Positions 35,990 through 43,746 are shown, numbered from the stretch's first letter. The stretch is DNA of 64,000 nt from Deltaproteobacteria bacterium (GCA_020632665.1 JACKFC010000002.1:62001-126000), one strand, 5' to 3'. Notes: generated by a model not told the origin, from the letters alone. Translations and numbers: made by a program.

Positions 35990-36468
35990 AGGCAGCCTCC
36001 GCCGGCGCCCGCTTTCGGCGCGACATAGGGTCCGTCCTCTTCCGGCAGGCCCGCTTCGCTCCACGCCGCGAACCCACCCTCCAGGTTGCGGACCCGCAAG
36101 AAGGCCGTGCGGCAGCGGGCGAAGGTGGCGGCGTCGCCGTCGCGGCTGACCAGCACCGTCGGGATGTCGGCGCGAATGCGACCGAACGCCGCTGTCGGCA
36201 CCTTCGCCGGATCACAATCCGGCATCGGCAAGGCGCCCGGCACGCGGGCGTCCTGGTAGCCGCCGACGTCGTCGTCGTCATCGGAGAGCTTGCGCAGATC
36301 GACGACTTGCACGTTGGCGCCCTTGTTGCCGGCCAGCGCGAGCAGGCCCTTCGGCGTCACCGGGATCGCGTTCTCCAGCTCGGTGCGCGCCATGCCGGCG
36401 GAGGCGACCATGGCCGAGAGCACGCCGATCACCCCGACCGCGAGCAGTCGCGCGATGCGTCCGTTCAT
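35986..36468 (-). CDS. exported rhodanese-like protein, active-site Cys missing, penultimate-Cys tail
   Basis: 160 residues with an N-terminal signal or anchor helix (LLAVGVIGVLSAMVASAGMA). Rhodanese fold: NVQVVDLRKL, ARVPGALPMPDCDPA, IPTVLVSRDGD, NLEGGFAAWSEAGLP. The catalytic loop, normally VxYCxxGxRS, reads VLVSRDGDAA, so the usual persulfide Cys is gone. Remaining Cys are in MPDCDP, FARCRTAF and the C-terminal PKAGAGGGCL. That tail nearly repeats the one on the 30060-30644 lipoprotein. Both ends overlap neighbours (ATGA, GTGA). Perhaps it binds a persulfide on the tail Cys instead of in the loop. Confidence 0.82.
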   Translation of the reverse strand: MNGRIARLLAVGVIGVLSAMVASAGMARTELENAIPVTPKGLLALAGNKGANVQVVDLRKLSDDDDDVGGYQDARVPGALPMPDCDPAKVPTAAFGRIRADIPTVLVSRDGDAATFARCRTAFLRVRNLEGGFAAWSEAGLPEEDGPYVAPKAGAGGGCL

Positions 36469-36599
36469 CGGGCACCTCTGGCGACGTGGCTGGCGGGTGC
36501 CTGGGTGCGCAGCGCCTCGTTGCCGCGGCTCAGACCGAACCAGGCCAGCAGCAGCGCGACGGCGATCGCGGGGTAGGCGAACTTCTCGAAGCGGGTCAT
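36465..36599 (-). CDS. 44-residue single-TM peptide
   Basis: A small gene with one transmembrane helix (KFAYPAIAVALLLAWFGLSRG) and a basic C-terminus. It is real by context: its ATG overlaps the transporter stop (TGATG) and its stop overlaps the next ATG (ATGA). Probably a subunit or stabiliser of the YeeE transporter or an anchor for the periplasmic rhodanese. No family assigned. Confidence 0.7.
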   Translation of the reverse strand: MTRFEKFAYPAIAVALLLAWFGLSRGNEALRTQAPASHVARGAR

Positions 36600-37729
36600 C
36601 AGGTCCTCCCCACCGCCGGCAGCTGGACGCGACCGGCCTGCAGGCGAATGGTGCCGAGCTTGCGCAGCAGCACCGCGGTGCCTATCGCGGCGACGAAGAA
36701 GGTCGAGCCCATCGCGAAGCTGCCGACCGAGAGGGTCGGGAACGCCGCCATGAACGCGCCGGTCGTGCAGCCACCGCCGATCATCGCGCCGAGCGAGAGG
36801 CCGGCGGCACCGGTCAAGATCCGGGCGCTGCGCGGCGCGTCGAACGAGGCCGGCGCCGGGATCGACTTGCCCTCGCCTTCGCAGGGAATCGACCAGAGCC
36901 GGGCGAGCAGCGCGCCGAGGACGACGCCGACGATCAGCGCCGCCCGCCAGACGATCTGGTCGGTCACCTTCGGCACGAGCGAGCTGGTCTGCCCGATCGC
37001 GTCGGCGACCCAGCCGTAGACCGCGAGGATCGAGCCGGAGTAGCCGATATAGCCGTCCTGCATGCTGGCCGCGACGATGGTCAGGCCGGCCACCGCCCCC
37101 GCCGGGAAGAAGTGCCAATCACCGCGGATCTTGTCGATCAGCGAACGCGGCGGCCGCGCCGGCGTGAAGGACTGCTCGGGCAGGAAGCGGTCGGCCAAGG
37201 CCGTCTGCAGCAGGAAGAGCGCGCCGAGGAGCACGGCGGTCGGGCCATAGGGCAGGCCCAGCCAGCCGTGCAGGGTCAGGCCCTGCGGCGCGTCGATGAC
37301 CCCCGAATCCACCAGCGTCGGCTTGACCGCGGCGTAGACGGCGACGCCGACGAAGAGGCCGACCACCGCGAACAGCGACTCGAAGCGGGTCGAGCCGAGG
37401 TTCACGCCCGCGCGGCAGGCGACCGTGCCCGGGCAGAAGCCGGTCGCCGCCATCGACGCACCGAAGAGCACGCCGCCGACCACGTGCGCCCAGCCGGTGT
37501 AGGACATCACCCGCGGCACCATCCCGGTCGTCTCGGCGACGCCGAAGATATCGGCCAGGCCGTAGGCGAATGCCGCCACCGCGATCGCGGAGAACGCGAA
37601 CTTCATGATCTTGACGTCGGTCAGCAGCAGCATCCCGACCACGCGGTCGTATTTGATCGCGGTGACCTTGTAGAGCGCAGTGCCGAAGACCACTCCGGTC
37701 AGCAGCCCTGCCAGCAACGACATCGTCAT
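36599..37729 (-). CDS. YeeE/YedE-family sulfur-compound transporter
   Basis: 376 residues, about ten hydrophobic helices in two halves. Each half has the conserved Cys pore motif: GFCPGTVACRAG (Cys99) and GGGCTTGAFMAAF (about Cys321). This matches YeeE/TsuA, the thiosulfate uptake family, in which these Cys relay the ion through the membrane. ATG has GGAGG just upstream. It follows the rhodanese lipoprotein by 39 nt and overlaps the next gene. In this operon it could import thiosulfate, or export a sulfur species toward the periplasmic enzymes. Confidence 0.9.
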   Translation of the reverse strand: MTMSLLAGLLTGVVFGTALYKVTAIKYDRVVGMLLLTDVKIMKFAFSAIAVAAFAYGLADIFGVAETTGMVPRVMSYTGWAHVVGGVLFGASMAATGFCPGTVACRAGVNLGSTRFESLFAVVGLFVGVAVYAAVKPTLVDSGVIDAPQGLTLHGWLGLPYGPTAVLLGALFLLQTALADRFLPEQSFTPARPPRSLIDKIRGDWHFFPAGAVAGLTIVAASMQDGYIGYSGSILAVYGWVADAIGQTSSLVPKVTDQIVWRAALIVGVVLGALLARLWSIPCEGEGKSIPAPASFDAPRSARILTGAAGLSLGAMIGGGCTTGAFMAAFPTLSVGSFAMGSTFFVAAIGTAVLLRKLGTIRLQAGRVQLPAVGRT

Positions 37730-37768
37730 GACGTCCTCCCCTTCCCGCGTGGCGCCAGCCCGGCCGCG

Positions 37769-38872
37769 CTACTCGGTCTCGACCGGCAGGTCGGAGTTGC
37801 CCCACTCGCTCCACGAGCCGACGTAGACCTTGGCCTTGTCGTGGCCGGCCAAGCGCAGGCCCAGGTATTGGAACGTGCTGCGGCCCAGGCCGACGTGGCA
37901 GTAGGTGACCATCGTCTTGTCCGGCGCGTAGCCCTTCTTGCCGAGCTTGCTCAGCTGCTTGCGGAGCTTGTCGGTGGGCCGGAACATCTCGCCCTCGGCG
38001 CCGCCGCCCTTGTTGCCGGCGTATTTGGTCCACGGCGAGAAGACGGCGCCCGGGATGTGGCCGCCACGCTTGACCGTGACGTGCTCGGTCGCGTTCTTCA
38101 TGCCGTCCTTCAGGTCGGTGCCGGTGTATTCGGGCAGCGTGTGCCGCGCGTCGAGCAGCAGTGCGCCGCCGCCCTTGGTCGCAACCTCGACCTCGGCGCG
38201 GGTGGCGACCATGTCCTTGTTGACGGCGGGCGCGAAGGTGGCGGCCTTGGGCGTGACCTCGGCGGTGTCGAGCTTGCCACCGGCGGCCTCCCAGCCAACC
38301 GTGCCGCCCTCCATCATCTTGACGTTCTTGTGGCCGTAGAGCGTCAGGAAGAACCACACGCCCGACTCGTTGACGCCCTTGCCGTCCTCGTAGGCGATGA
38401 CCTGGGTGTCGTTGCCGATGCCGAGGCCGCCGATGAACTTCGCCGCGTTCTCCGGGCACATCGGCAGTCCCTCGCACTTCTGCACGTCGTCGAGGTACTG
38501 CATATCGTGGGCGAAGGCGTTGACCGAGCCGGGGATATGGCCCTTGTCGTAGGCCGCCTTGCTACCGGCGTAGACGAAGACCACGTTCTCCTTGCCGTGC
38601 AGGGCCAGCGCGTCCTTCGCCGCGATGACGAAGTCGCTCACCGGCGGCGGCGTTCCGGTCGGCAGCGCCGAGGTGTCGCCACCCTCGTCGTCCTTCGCTT
38701 CGGCCTTCACTTCGGCCTTCGCTTCGGCCTTGGCCGCCGCGGGAACTTCCGCTGCGGGCGCTTCGGCCTTGGGCGCTTCGGCAGCAGGCGCAGGCGCCGC
38801 CTCGTTCTTGCCGCAGCCGGTGATCATCGCGGCCAGCGCCGCGACCGCGATCAGCTTCTCGATACGTAGCAT
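37769..38872 (-). CDS. tandem-rhodanese thiosulfate sulfurtransferase lipoprotein
   Basis: 367 residues from the ATG behind GAGGAGAGAG, giving a lipobox (LAAMITGC, about Cys18-20). A 45-residue Ala/Glu/Lys tether leads to two rhodanese domains. The first (about 75-200: GHIPGSVNAFAHDMQ, VIAYEDGKGVNES) lacks the Cys, as the N-terminal domain usually does. The second (about 215-365: LLLDARHTLPEY, GHIPGAVFSPW) has the active-site loop VTYCHVGLGRSTF. Such enzymes take the sulfane sulfur of thiosulfate onto the Cys. First gene of the nine-gene operon and lipid-anchored in the periplasm, so probably the entry step of the pathway. Confidence 0.9.
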   Translation of the reverse strand: MLRIEKLIAVAALAAMITGCGKNEAAPAPAAEAPKAEAPAAEVPAAAKAEAKAEVKAEAKDDEGGDTSALPTGTPPPVSDFVIAAKDALALHGKENVVFVYAGSKAAYDKGHIPGSVNAFAHDMQYLDDVQKCEGLPMCPENAAKFIGGLGIGNDTQVIAYEDGKGVNESGVWFFLTLYGHKNVKMMEGGTVGWEAAGGKLDTAEVTPKAATFAPAVNKDMVATRAEVEVATKGGGALLLDARHTLPEYTGTDLKDGMKNATEHVTVKRGGHIPGAVFSPWTKYAGNKGGGAEGEMFRPTDKLRKQLSKLGKKGYAPDKTMVTYCHVGLGRSTFQYLGLRLAGHDKAKVYVGSWSEWGNSDLPVETE

Positions 38873-39060
38873 GACGTCTCTCTCCTCGTTCGTTTGGAGC
38901 CGTACCGTTGATGTCTTCGACATCGTGGTCGTTCTGCTCCGGCCGTCCCTTGGTGACCGCTCCTCGGATAGAGCTGGCCCACGGCAAGAGCCGACAGCGG
39001 CACGTCGCGTTACGCGACGGTGCATTTTTATTTAGTAAGGAGGCGAAACGAAGTGCGCGG
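38873..39060 (-). promoter_or_regulatory. leader of the sulfur operon with AT-rich box and 17-bp palindrome
   Basis: In this 188-bp spacer, 39003-39019 is a perfect palindrome (CGTCGCGT, T, ACGCGACG) next to a rare AT-rich stretch (39024-39038, read on the minus strand as TTACTAAATAAAAAT). Read toward the operon, the AT-rich box precedes the palindrome, which fits a promoter with an operator just downstream. Read on the plus strand the same bases look like a hairpin followed by a U-run, but no plus-strand gene ends here. No exact -35/-10 pair is claimed. Confidence 0.5.
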
Positions 39061-39642
39061 CTAGTCCGCAGTTCGCTGGCTCGGCGGCGCCGTCGTCAAC
39101 ACGATCTGGTGCAGCCGCAAGGTGCCCTGGCGGACCAGCACGGCGACGCCGAACGAGCGCAGGCCCCGCAGCAGGGTGCGCGCCTGGTGCTGCACCCCGT
39201 CGGCCTCGAAGTCGTGGACCTCTTGCGTGATGGTCCCGAGCGCGGTGCGGCCGCTCGGCACGTTGGCGACCGAGCCGGTGTAGTACCGCGCGTCGATGCG
39301 GTCTTTTCCGGGCTCGGTGAGGTAGACCTCGGCCTCGGTGCCCATCTCGGCGACAACGCCGTCGAGGTAGAGGTAGACCGTACCCTCGGCCTTGGCGAGG
39401 TCGTCGCCGAGGAAGATGGGGCCGTAGAAGGTCGCAGTACCCTGGCCCGGAAGCCCGACGTCGCGGCCCTCGCTGCCGAGGAGCGTGAGCCTCGGGTGGC
39501 GGATCGCGGGTGGTTGGGCAGGCGCCTCGGCCGCAGTCGGTGCGGGTTCTGCAGCGGTCGCGGCCGGCGACTGCGCAGGGGGCGTACGGGCGCAGCCGAG
39601 CGACAGCACCAGGGCGAGGTGGATGCGGAGATCGATGCGCAT
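39061..39642 (-). CDS. lipoprotein of unknown function
   Basis: 193 residues; ATG preceded by GGAGG. Lipobox LALVLSLGC (Cys17), a 25-residue Ala/Pro tether, and a globular part rich in beta strands (TATFYGPIFLGDDLAKAEGTVYLYLDG, GRTALGTITQEVHDF) ending in a basic helix. It contains a single Cys after the lipobox: none. It lies upstream of the sulfur operon on the same strand but 188 bp away, with its own apparent leader, so it may or may not be cotranscribed. Confidence 0.72.
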   Translation of the reverse strand: MRIDLRIHLALVLSLGCARTPPAQSPAATAAEPAPTAAEAPAQPPAIRHPRLTLLGSEGRDVGLPGQGTATFYGPIFLGDDLAKAEGTVYLYLDGVVAEMGTEAEVYLTEPGKDRIDARYYTGSVANVPSGRTALGTITQEVHDFEADGVQHQARTLLRGLRSFGVAVLVRQGTLRLHQIVLTTAPPSQRTAD

Positions 39643-39664
39643 GGTGGCCTCCGCGACCTGCGAA

Positions 39665-39718
39665 ATGGTTCCGGAAATGGAACCCGTTCCTCTGGCTGCC
39701 GCCGGGTGGAACCGGTTT
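39665..39718. repeat. REP/REPIN copy
   Basis: GGTTCC, 6 nt, GGAACC, then CGTTCCTC (39667-39692), followed after a short spacer by GTGGAACCGGTTT (39707-39718). The first unit matches the 41287 copy closely. Two facing units would make a REPIN. It lies in the leader of the lipoprotein gene at 39061-39642. Confidence 0.7.
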
Positions 39719-40109
39719 GAGTTGGACGGGGACGACGGCTGACGCCCTCCCCGCCGGTCGACTACCTAGAGACGCGACCAAGAAATGCAGTCTCGCATTT
39801 TCTGGCCGAGTCTCTCTTCTGTTCTCTGGGGGGCTAGGCGCCCCCAGGTCGCGAGAAGCGTGGTTCTCGCGAACCTTCCCCCTCCACGAGCCGCGTCAAA
39901 AAGTCGCCCCGGGCGACTCTTTGATCGCGTCTCTAGCTGATCCTATGCGAAAAGGCCGGTACAAAGACACCTGCACTTGGACTTGGCCTTGCTTTCGAAA
40001 CGCGACGGGCTGACGCGCGCCCAGCAACTCGGCCGCCGGCTGGACGCTGATCCCGCCATCGCCTCCATCAACCTGGAGGTGAACCACGAAGAACCCGGTC
40101 ATTTCGCGC
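39719..40109. other. gene-free stretch with three hairpins
   Basis: No convincing gene. It contains inverted repeats AGAAATGC/GCATTTTCT (39781-39803), TCGCGAGAA/TTCTCGCGA with a 6-nt loop (39849-39872), and AGTCGCCC/GGGCGACT (39902-39918) flanked by AAAAA and CTTT. The last could terminate the minus-strand Rpn-like gene that ends at 40110 or plus-strand read-through. From 39977 a short coding-like plus-strand segment (GLTRAQQLGRRLDADPAI...) may be a gene remnant; I cannot name it. Confidence 0.5.
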
Positions 40110-41039
40110 CTATCGATGACCTACTTCCAACACCGCCGCCGTCGAAGTCACCGTCGCCGCACGCATCAACCACCGCTCCAATAGCTCGAGGTCATGGCAC
40201 GCGCTGATCTGGTCGCGCTCCGCATCGCTGACCGCAAGGCCCCGGGCACGAAGCACGGCCAGGATCGCAGAAGAGCGACCCCGAGCTTCACCACGCGCTT
40301 CGCCCTCGGCTCTCCCCCGCGCCTCGCCCTCCGCTCTCCCGCGCGCCTCGCCCTTGGCCAAGATCGCCTTGCCGATCGCCGACTGCACCTCGAAGTTCTC
40401 CAAGCTCATCTTCGCCTCCAACGCGCGCCGAGTCGCCACATCGAGCGCCCCCAGCACGATCTCAAAGTATGCGACACGCACCGAGTCGTCCACGACATCC
40501 GCAGCCGCCAGGCATGCCTCGACCACCGCCAGGCCACCGGCCTCCCGCCCGTGCGCCAGCGCCGAGAGCACGGCCAGATACGGCCGCTGCCGCGCCTGCT
40601 GTGGCGTCTGAATCTTCGGCACCAGCTCAGGCCCGAGCACGTACGGCGTCAGCGACATTTGCTTGCCGCCCACCTCGATCGGAGTCGCGGCCCAGCGGGC
40701 GATCGCCGCGTCGCTGGTGACCACGAGCAGGAGCGCCGGACAGCGCCAGCGCTGGGCGGCGCTCGCGAGGTAGTACGGCCACCGCCAGCGCTTGTCGTCG
40801 TCGCGTCCGAGCTGGACCTCGAGGATGAGGATGAGCTCGGTCCGACTCTCCCGGCCGAATGCGACGAGCAGGTCGGTGCGCGCCTCGGTGGGGGCGAACT
40901 CGCTGAAGTTGGGCTCGGCGATGACGGGGTCGAGCCCGACCGGCAGGTCGACGCCGAGCACTTCGCGCAGCAGCCAGGTGGCCAGCGTGGGGTCGCGGCG
41001 GAACAGATCGACGATGAGCTCGTGCAGTGGACTTGGCAT
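40110..41039 (-). CDS. Rpn/PD-(D/E)XK-like putative nuclease-family protein
   Basis: 309 residues from the ATG that has GGAG upstream (MPSPLHELIVDLFRRDP). The N-terminal half fits the transposase-like/Rpn PD-(D/E)XK pattern: ARTDLLVAFG, then ELILILEVQLGRDDDKRWRWPYYLA, where D, E and Q are the likely site (Q replaces the usual Lys-bearing EXK). The C-terminal part is helical (LAVVEACLAAADVVDDSVRVAYFEIVLGALD), then a GEARGRAE low-complexity repeat and a short final domain. Such proteins are common and multicopy in large deltaproteobacterial genomes; function is unknown. Confidence 0.7.
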   Translation of the reverse strand: MPSPLHELIVDLFRRDPTLATWLLREVLGVDLPVGLDPVIAEPNFSEFAPTEARTDLLVAFGRESRTELILILEVQLGRDDDKRWRWPYYLASAAQRWRCPALLLVVTSDAAIARWAATPIEVGGKQMSLTPYVLGPELVPKIQTPQQARQRPYLAVLSALAHGREAGGLAVVEACLAAADVVDDSVRVAYFEIVLGALDVATRRALEAKMSLENFEVQSAIGKAILAKGEARGRAEGEARGRAEGEARGEARGRSSAILAVLRARGLAVSDAERDQISACHDLELLERWLMRAATVTSTAAVLEVGHR

Positions 41040-41112
41040 AGGCGACGGCTCCGGGCGGGTGGTTGGGCACGGTAGGTGATGGTGCGAGCCTGACAAGGGC
41101 GGATGCGTCGTG

Positions 41113-41284
41113 CTGTGTCAGGGGGGCTACCGCTTTGCTCCGGGGCCGGACGGAATGCCGCCGACCAAGCTGCCGGCGACCAAGCTGCCGGCGACGACGG
41201 CGCTGCGTACCTACACGCAGACCTACGGCTACGACGCGGTCGGCAACCTGACCTCGATGGTGCATCAGGCCGGCGCCAGCAAAG
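41113..41284 (+). pseudogene. RHS/YD-repeat protein remnant
   Basis: A short frame reads TKLPATKLPAT, then LRTYTQTYGYDAVGNLTSM. The last is the standard RHS YD-repeat signature (YxYDxxGNL). The fragment has neither the upstream repeats nor the C-terminal core and toxin. It ends exactly where the GGTTCC-type REP element begins at about 41286. A 15-bp tandem duplication (GACCAAGCTGCCGGC) lies within it. I read it as the relic of an RHS gene destroyed by rearrangement. Confidence 0.7.
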
Positions 41285-41286
41285 AT

Positions 41287-41323
41287 GGTTCCAGGTGGAA
41301 CCCCTTCCTTGGAACCCCTTCCT
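41287..41323. repeat. REP element, double copy
   Basis: GGTTCC, AGGT, GGAACC, then CCTTCCT; the unit GGAACCCCTTCCT appears twice (41297-41309 and 41311-41323). Its GGTTCCAGGTG start is identical to the arm of the 60-bp palindrome beside the RAYT gene. It separates the RHS remnant from the next gene. Confidence 0.8.
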
Positions 41324-41411
41324 CGCTTCGACGGAAGGCGCTTCGGCGGCTCGGCACCCCCGCTGGTTGTCGATCCTTGTGGGATCTCGTGCGATCATCG
41401 AGACTGCCGCG

Positions 41412-42602
41412 ATGCAATGGCTCGACCGCCAGATCGCCGCCCCCATCGCGCGACTGCCCGGGTGTGCCACGCGTGGTGCGCCGTGGCTGGAACACGCATG
41501 CGAGCGCTGGAGTGACGGTCGCCCATCGCCGTACATCGTCCGCATCTGGCGGCCGTCCCGCCATGGCGACCGCTTCCGCTGCGCGATCGAGGTCGAACCG
41601 GATACTGCAGGGCCGCGTGCCGTCGACGCGCCGACCGCGATCGAAGCGCTCGCGGCGGCGCTGGCCCGGCTGAATCGATACGCTGACCTCGCGCCCGCGC
41701 CAGACGCGACGCTGCGGTCCTGTCGCATCACCTCGGTCGTGGATGGCGTCCGTGTTCGCTTGTCGGCGGGGCCGAGCGCAGAGAAGCGCGCCCAGCATGC
41801 TGACGATCTGGCCGGGGGAGCATGGCGCTTCACCTGGCGTGTCGAGGGTCCGCTCGACGGCGAAGGCGCGAGCAGGGTCGGGTCTCCGCCCCTGTACGGC
41901 CTCCGCTTCACAGTCCAGAAGGTGGTCGATGCGGTGCGGCGACGGCGACCAGGCTCGTTTCACGGTGTCGCCGTTGCACTCGCCGAGCTACCGAGCGGCG
42001 GTCGACGGCTCGCGCCGGACGAGGTCGACGCGTTGGGATCGCCCGCATTGCAGCTGCTGGAGACGACTGTCTGGCCGCCGGAGCAGCGGCGCGGTGAGGC
42101 GATCGTCCCCGTGCGATTCGGCGACATCAGCGACGACGTCTACGCCTTTGCCGCTCCCAGCGTCGCGGGCGCGTGGTTGGCTGCAGGGCACCTGGCTTGT
42201 GGCCGAGGCTGGGATCATTTCGCGTGGCTACGGTCGTTTTGGGCGGGGATCCAGACCTGGCATGCGGAGCACCAGGCAGACTCTGACGCGTCCGACGCCG
42301 AACCCTCGCATGTGTTGCCCCGACCGACGCAACGCCCTGACGGCCCGCCACTGCTCGAGCTGGCGATCCCCGTCGACGACACGACGATTCAGGTCTGCAT
42401 CTGGCCGTCGGTCGCCGAAGACCCGCGGGGCGTGGGCGGCGTCCGCCATTGCTGGTGGGAGGCGCCGCCGGTGCACGATGGCGACGTCATGATCGGCCAA
42501 GACGGGCAGTCGGTGTTGATGGCGCTCCGCTTCGCCGCGGAGTGGCGCGATCGCGGCGACCTCGCGGCGATCGTGGCCGATTGGCAGCAGCGGCGGCGCT
42601 GA
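41412..42602 (+). CDS. unknown 396-residue protein
   Basis: Start at MQWLDRQIAAPIARL; no strong ribosome-binding site is visible. No signal peptide or membrane segment. Composition is Trp- and Arg-rich, with two regions of similar layout: YIVRIWRPSRHGDRFRCAIEV and LLELAIPVDDTTIQVCIWPSVAEDP, each followed by VALAEL- or MALRFAAEW-like helices. The shared W/I-P pattern suggests a duplicated alpha/beta domain. Function not recognised. It stands alone, downstream of the RHS remnant and REP copy, and could be an orphaned immunity or accessory gene of the lost RHS locus; that is speculation. Confidence 0.65.
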   Translation: MQWLDRQIAAPIARLPGCATRGAPWLEHACERWSDGRPSPYIVRIWRPSRHGDRFRCAIEVEPDTAGPRAVDAPTAIEALAAALARLNRYADLAPAPDATLRSCRITSVVDGVRVRLSAGPSAEKRAQHADDLAGGAWRFTWRVEGPLDGEGASRVGSPPLYGLRFTVQKVVDAVRRRRPGSFHGVAVALAELPSGGRRLAPDEVDALGSPALQLLETTVWPPEQRRGEAIVPVRFGDISDDVYAFAAPSVAGAWLAAGHLACGRGWDHFAWLRSFWAGIQTWHAEHQADSDASDAEPSHVLPRPTQRPDGPPLLELAIPVDDTTIQVCIWPSVAEDPRGVGGVRHCWWEAPPVHDGDVMIGQDGQSVLMALRFAAEWRDRGDLAAIVADWQQRRR

Positions 42603-42614
42603 CAGCGCCGATCG

Positions 42615-42637
42615 CCGATGTTGAGCCCAAACATCGG
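42615..42637 (+). terminator. probable terminator after the 41412-42602 gene
   Basis: CCGATGTT, 7-nt loop, AACATCGG: a perfect 8-bp stem 12 nt after the stop, followed by TCTTCC. The U-run is short, so efficiency is uncertain. Confidence 0.5.
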
Positions 42638-42794
42638 TCTTCCGCGTGGCGTTTCTCAACGCTGGACAAAACTCCCGTGCGGACAGCAACGGTCTTGACA
42701 CTGAAGCAGAGCCGCGAAACGGCGCCATGAGACATCAGGCGCCACGGTACGATGAAAGAAACCACGCCGGGATCGAGTTCAATCGCCGGCGCTG

Positions 42795-43055
42795 TCACTT
42801 GACCCAGACCGCGCCCTCGTCGGCGCAGAGCTTGGTGCAGCTGTTGTGGTCCGAGCATTCCGAGTCGACCGAGAGCACATCCTGGCGGCTCCCGTTCGCC
42901 CATTGATTGCAATGCTCTTCGCTCCAATCCGTGCACGCGTTGCGGACCAGGCAGTCGCAGCAATTGGAGGTCACCTCTCGTGGTTCGAGGTCGGCGCAAC
43001 CGACGGTACATGCCGCCGCGATCAGCGCGGCCCAACGAACGATGGTGTGGAACAT
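42795..43055 (-). CDS. small Cys-rich lipoprotein
   Basis: 86 residues from the ATG with GAGGGG 6-7 nt upstream. Lipobox AALIAAACTVGC (Cys20). The mature part has eight more Cys in 65 residues (NCCDC, NAC, EHC, ECSDH, SCTKLC), a spacing like small disulfide-knotted domains. It differs from the CDDG repeat. It lies just downstream of another lipoprotein gene on the same strand. Function unknown. Confidence 0.7.
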   Translation of the reverse strand: MFHTIVRWAALIAAACTVGCADLEPREVTSNCCDCLVRNACTDWSEEHCNQWANGSRQDVLSVDSECSDHNSCTKLCADEGAVWVK

Positions 43056-43079
43056 CGGCAACCCCTCGGACCCATCGCA

Positions 43080-43607
43080 CTACGGAGCGCCGGTGTCGAC
43101 CACTTCGAACCGCCAGCTCGCGAGCTTCGGGTAGAGGCGGCGCACGGTCTTCTCGAAGCCGGCGCGCTGGTCCCAGCCGCGCTCGAGCCCGTCGTCGCCG
43201 GCGTCGCGGTAGACGAGGTGCCCCGGGTAGCTGAGCACGGCCCGGCCGACGTCGAAGCAGGTCGTGCTGTCTCGGCTGAACGCTTCGACGTAGCCGTAGG
43301 TGCCGAAGGCAACCTCCGCTGTGATGCGTCCGAGGCAGTAGCGACCGACGGGGACTCGGCTGATGGCGACCGGCGAGTCGGCCGTGAACGCGGGCAAGTC
43401 GACGCATTGGATGAAGTCGGCGTCGCGACAGAAGGTCACGTTCAGGTGCAGGTTGGTCTCCACCGCGACGACCATCATCCCTTCGCCAGGTTCGAGCACG
43501 ACGGCCTGATCCCGCGGAACGGTCGCGCCGAGGCCGCAGCCGCCGATCCCGAGCAGGACGACGGCAAGGCCCACCATCGTCTGATTCACCTGTCTGGGCG
43601 GTTGCAT
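43080..43607 (-). CDS. lipoprotein of unknown function
   Basis: 175 residues; ATG preceded by GAGG. Lipobox VVLLGIGGC (about Cys24). The mature domain is beta-rich with four or five Cys (NVTFCRDADFIQCVDLP, GRYCLGRITAEV, TTCFDVGRAVLSY), ending in a helix and WRFEVVDTGAP. Probably a small beta-sandwich on the outer membrane. Upstream of the Cys-rich lipoprotein gene by 24 nt, so likely cotranscribed; divergent from the TPR gene. Confidence 0.72.
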   Translation of the reverse strand: MQPPRQVNQTMVGLAVVLLGIGGCGLGATVPRDQAVVLEPGEGMMVVAVETNLHLNVTFCRDADFIQCVDLPAFTADSPVAISRVPVGRYCLGRITAEVAFGTYGYVEAFSRDSTTCFDVGRAVLSYPGHLVYRDAGDDGLERGWDQRAGFEKTVRRLYPKLASWRFEVVDTGAP

Positions 43608-43746
43608 CGCTGGCCTCGCGTCGCTGATCTGATGACGAGGTTGAGAGAAGCGCGCGGGCGCGTCAATCTTGACCTACCCGCCACCGGATCCTTGCTTGAC
43701 GGCGCAACTTCGCCGCGGCACCCGCCGCCTCACGGAGGACCGCCGC

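Noticed and set aside
39003..39034. Rho-independent terminator on the plus strand (hairpin plus T-rich run)
   Set aside because: No plus-strand gene ends nearby; both flanking genes are on the minus strand. I kept it as a promoter/operator candidate instead.
39977..40207. Small plus-strand gene
   Set aside because: The first 45 codons look coding-like, but it lacks a ribosome-binding site, runs into the antisense of the Rpn-like gene and matches nothing I know. Mentioned only as a possible remnant.
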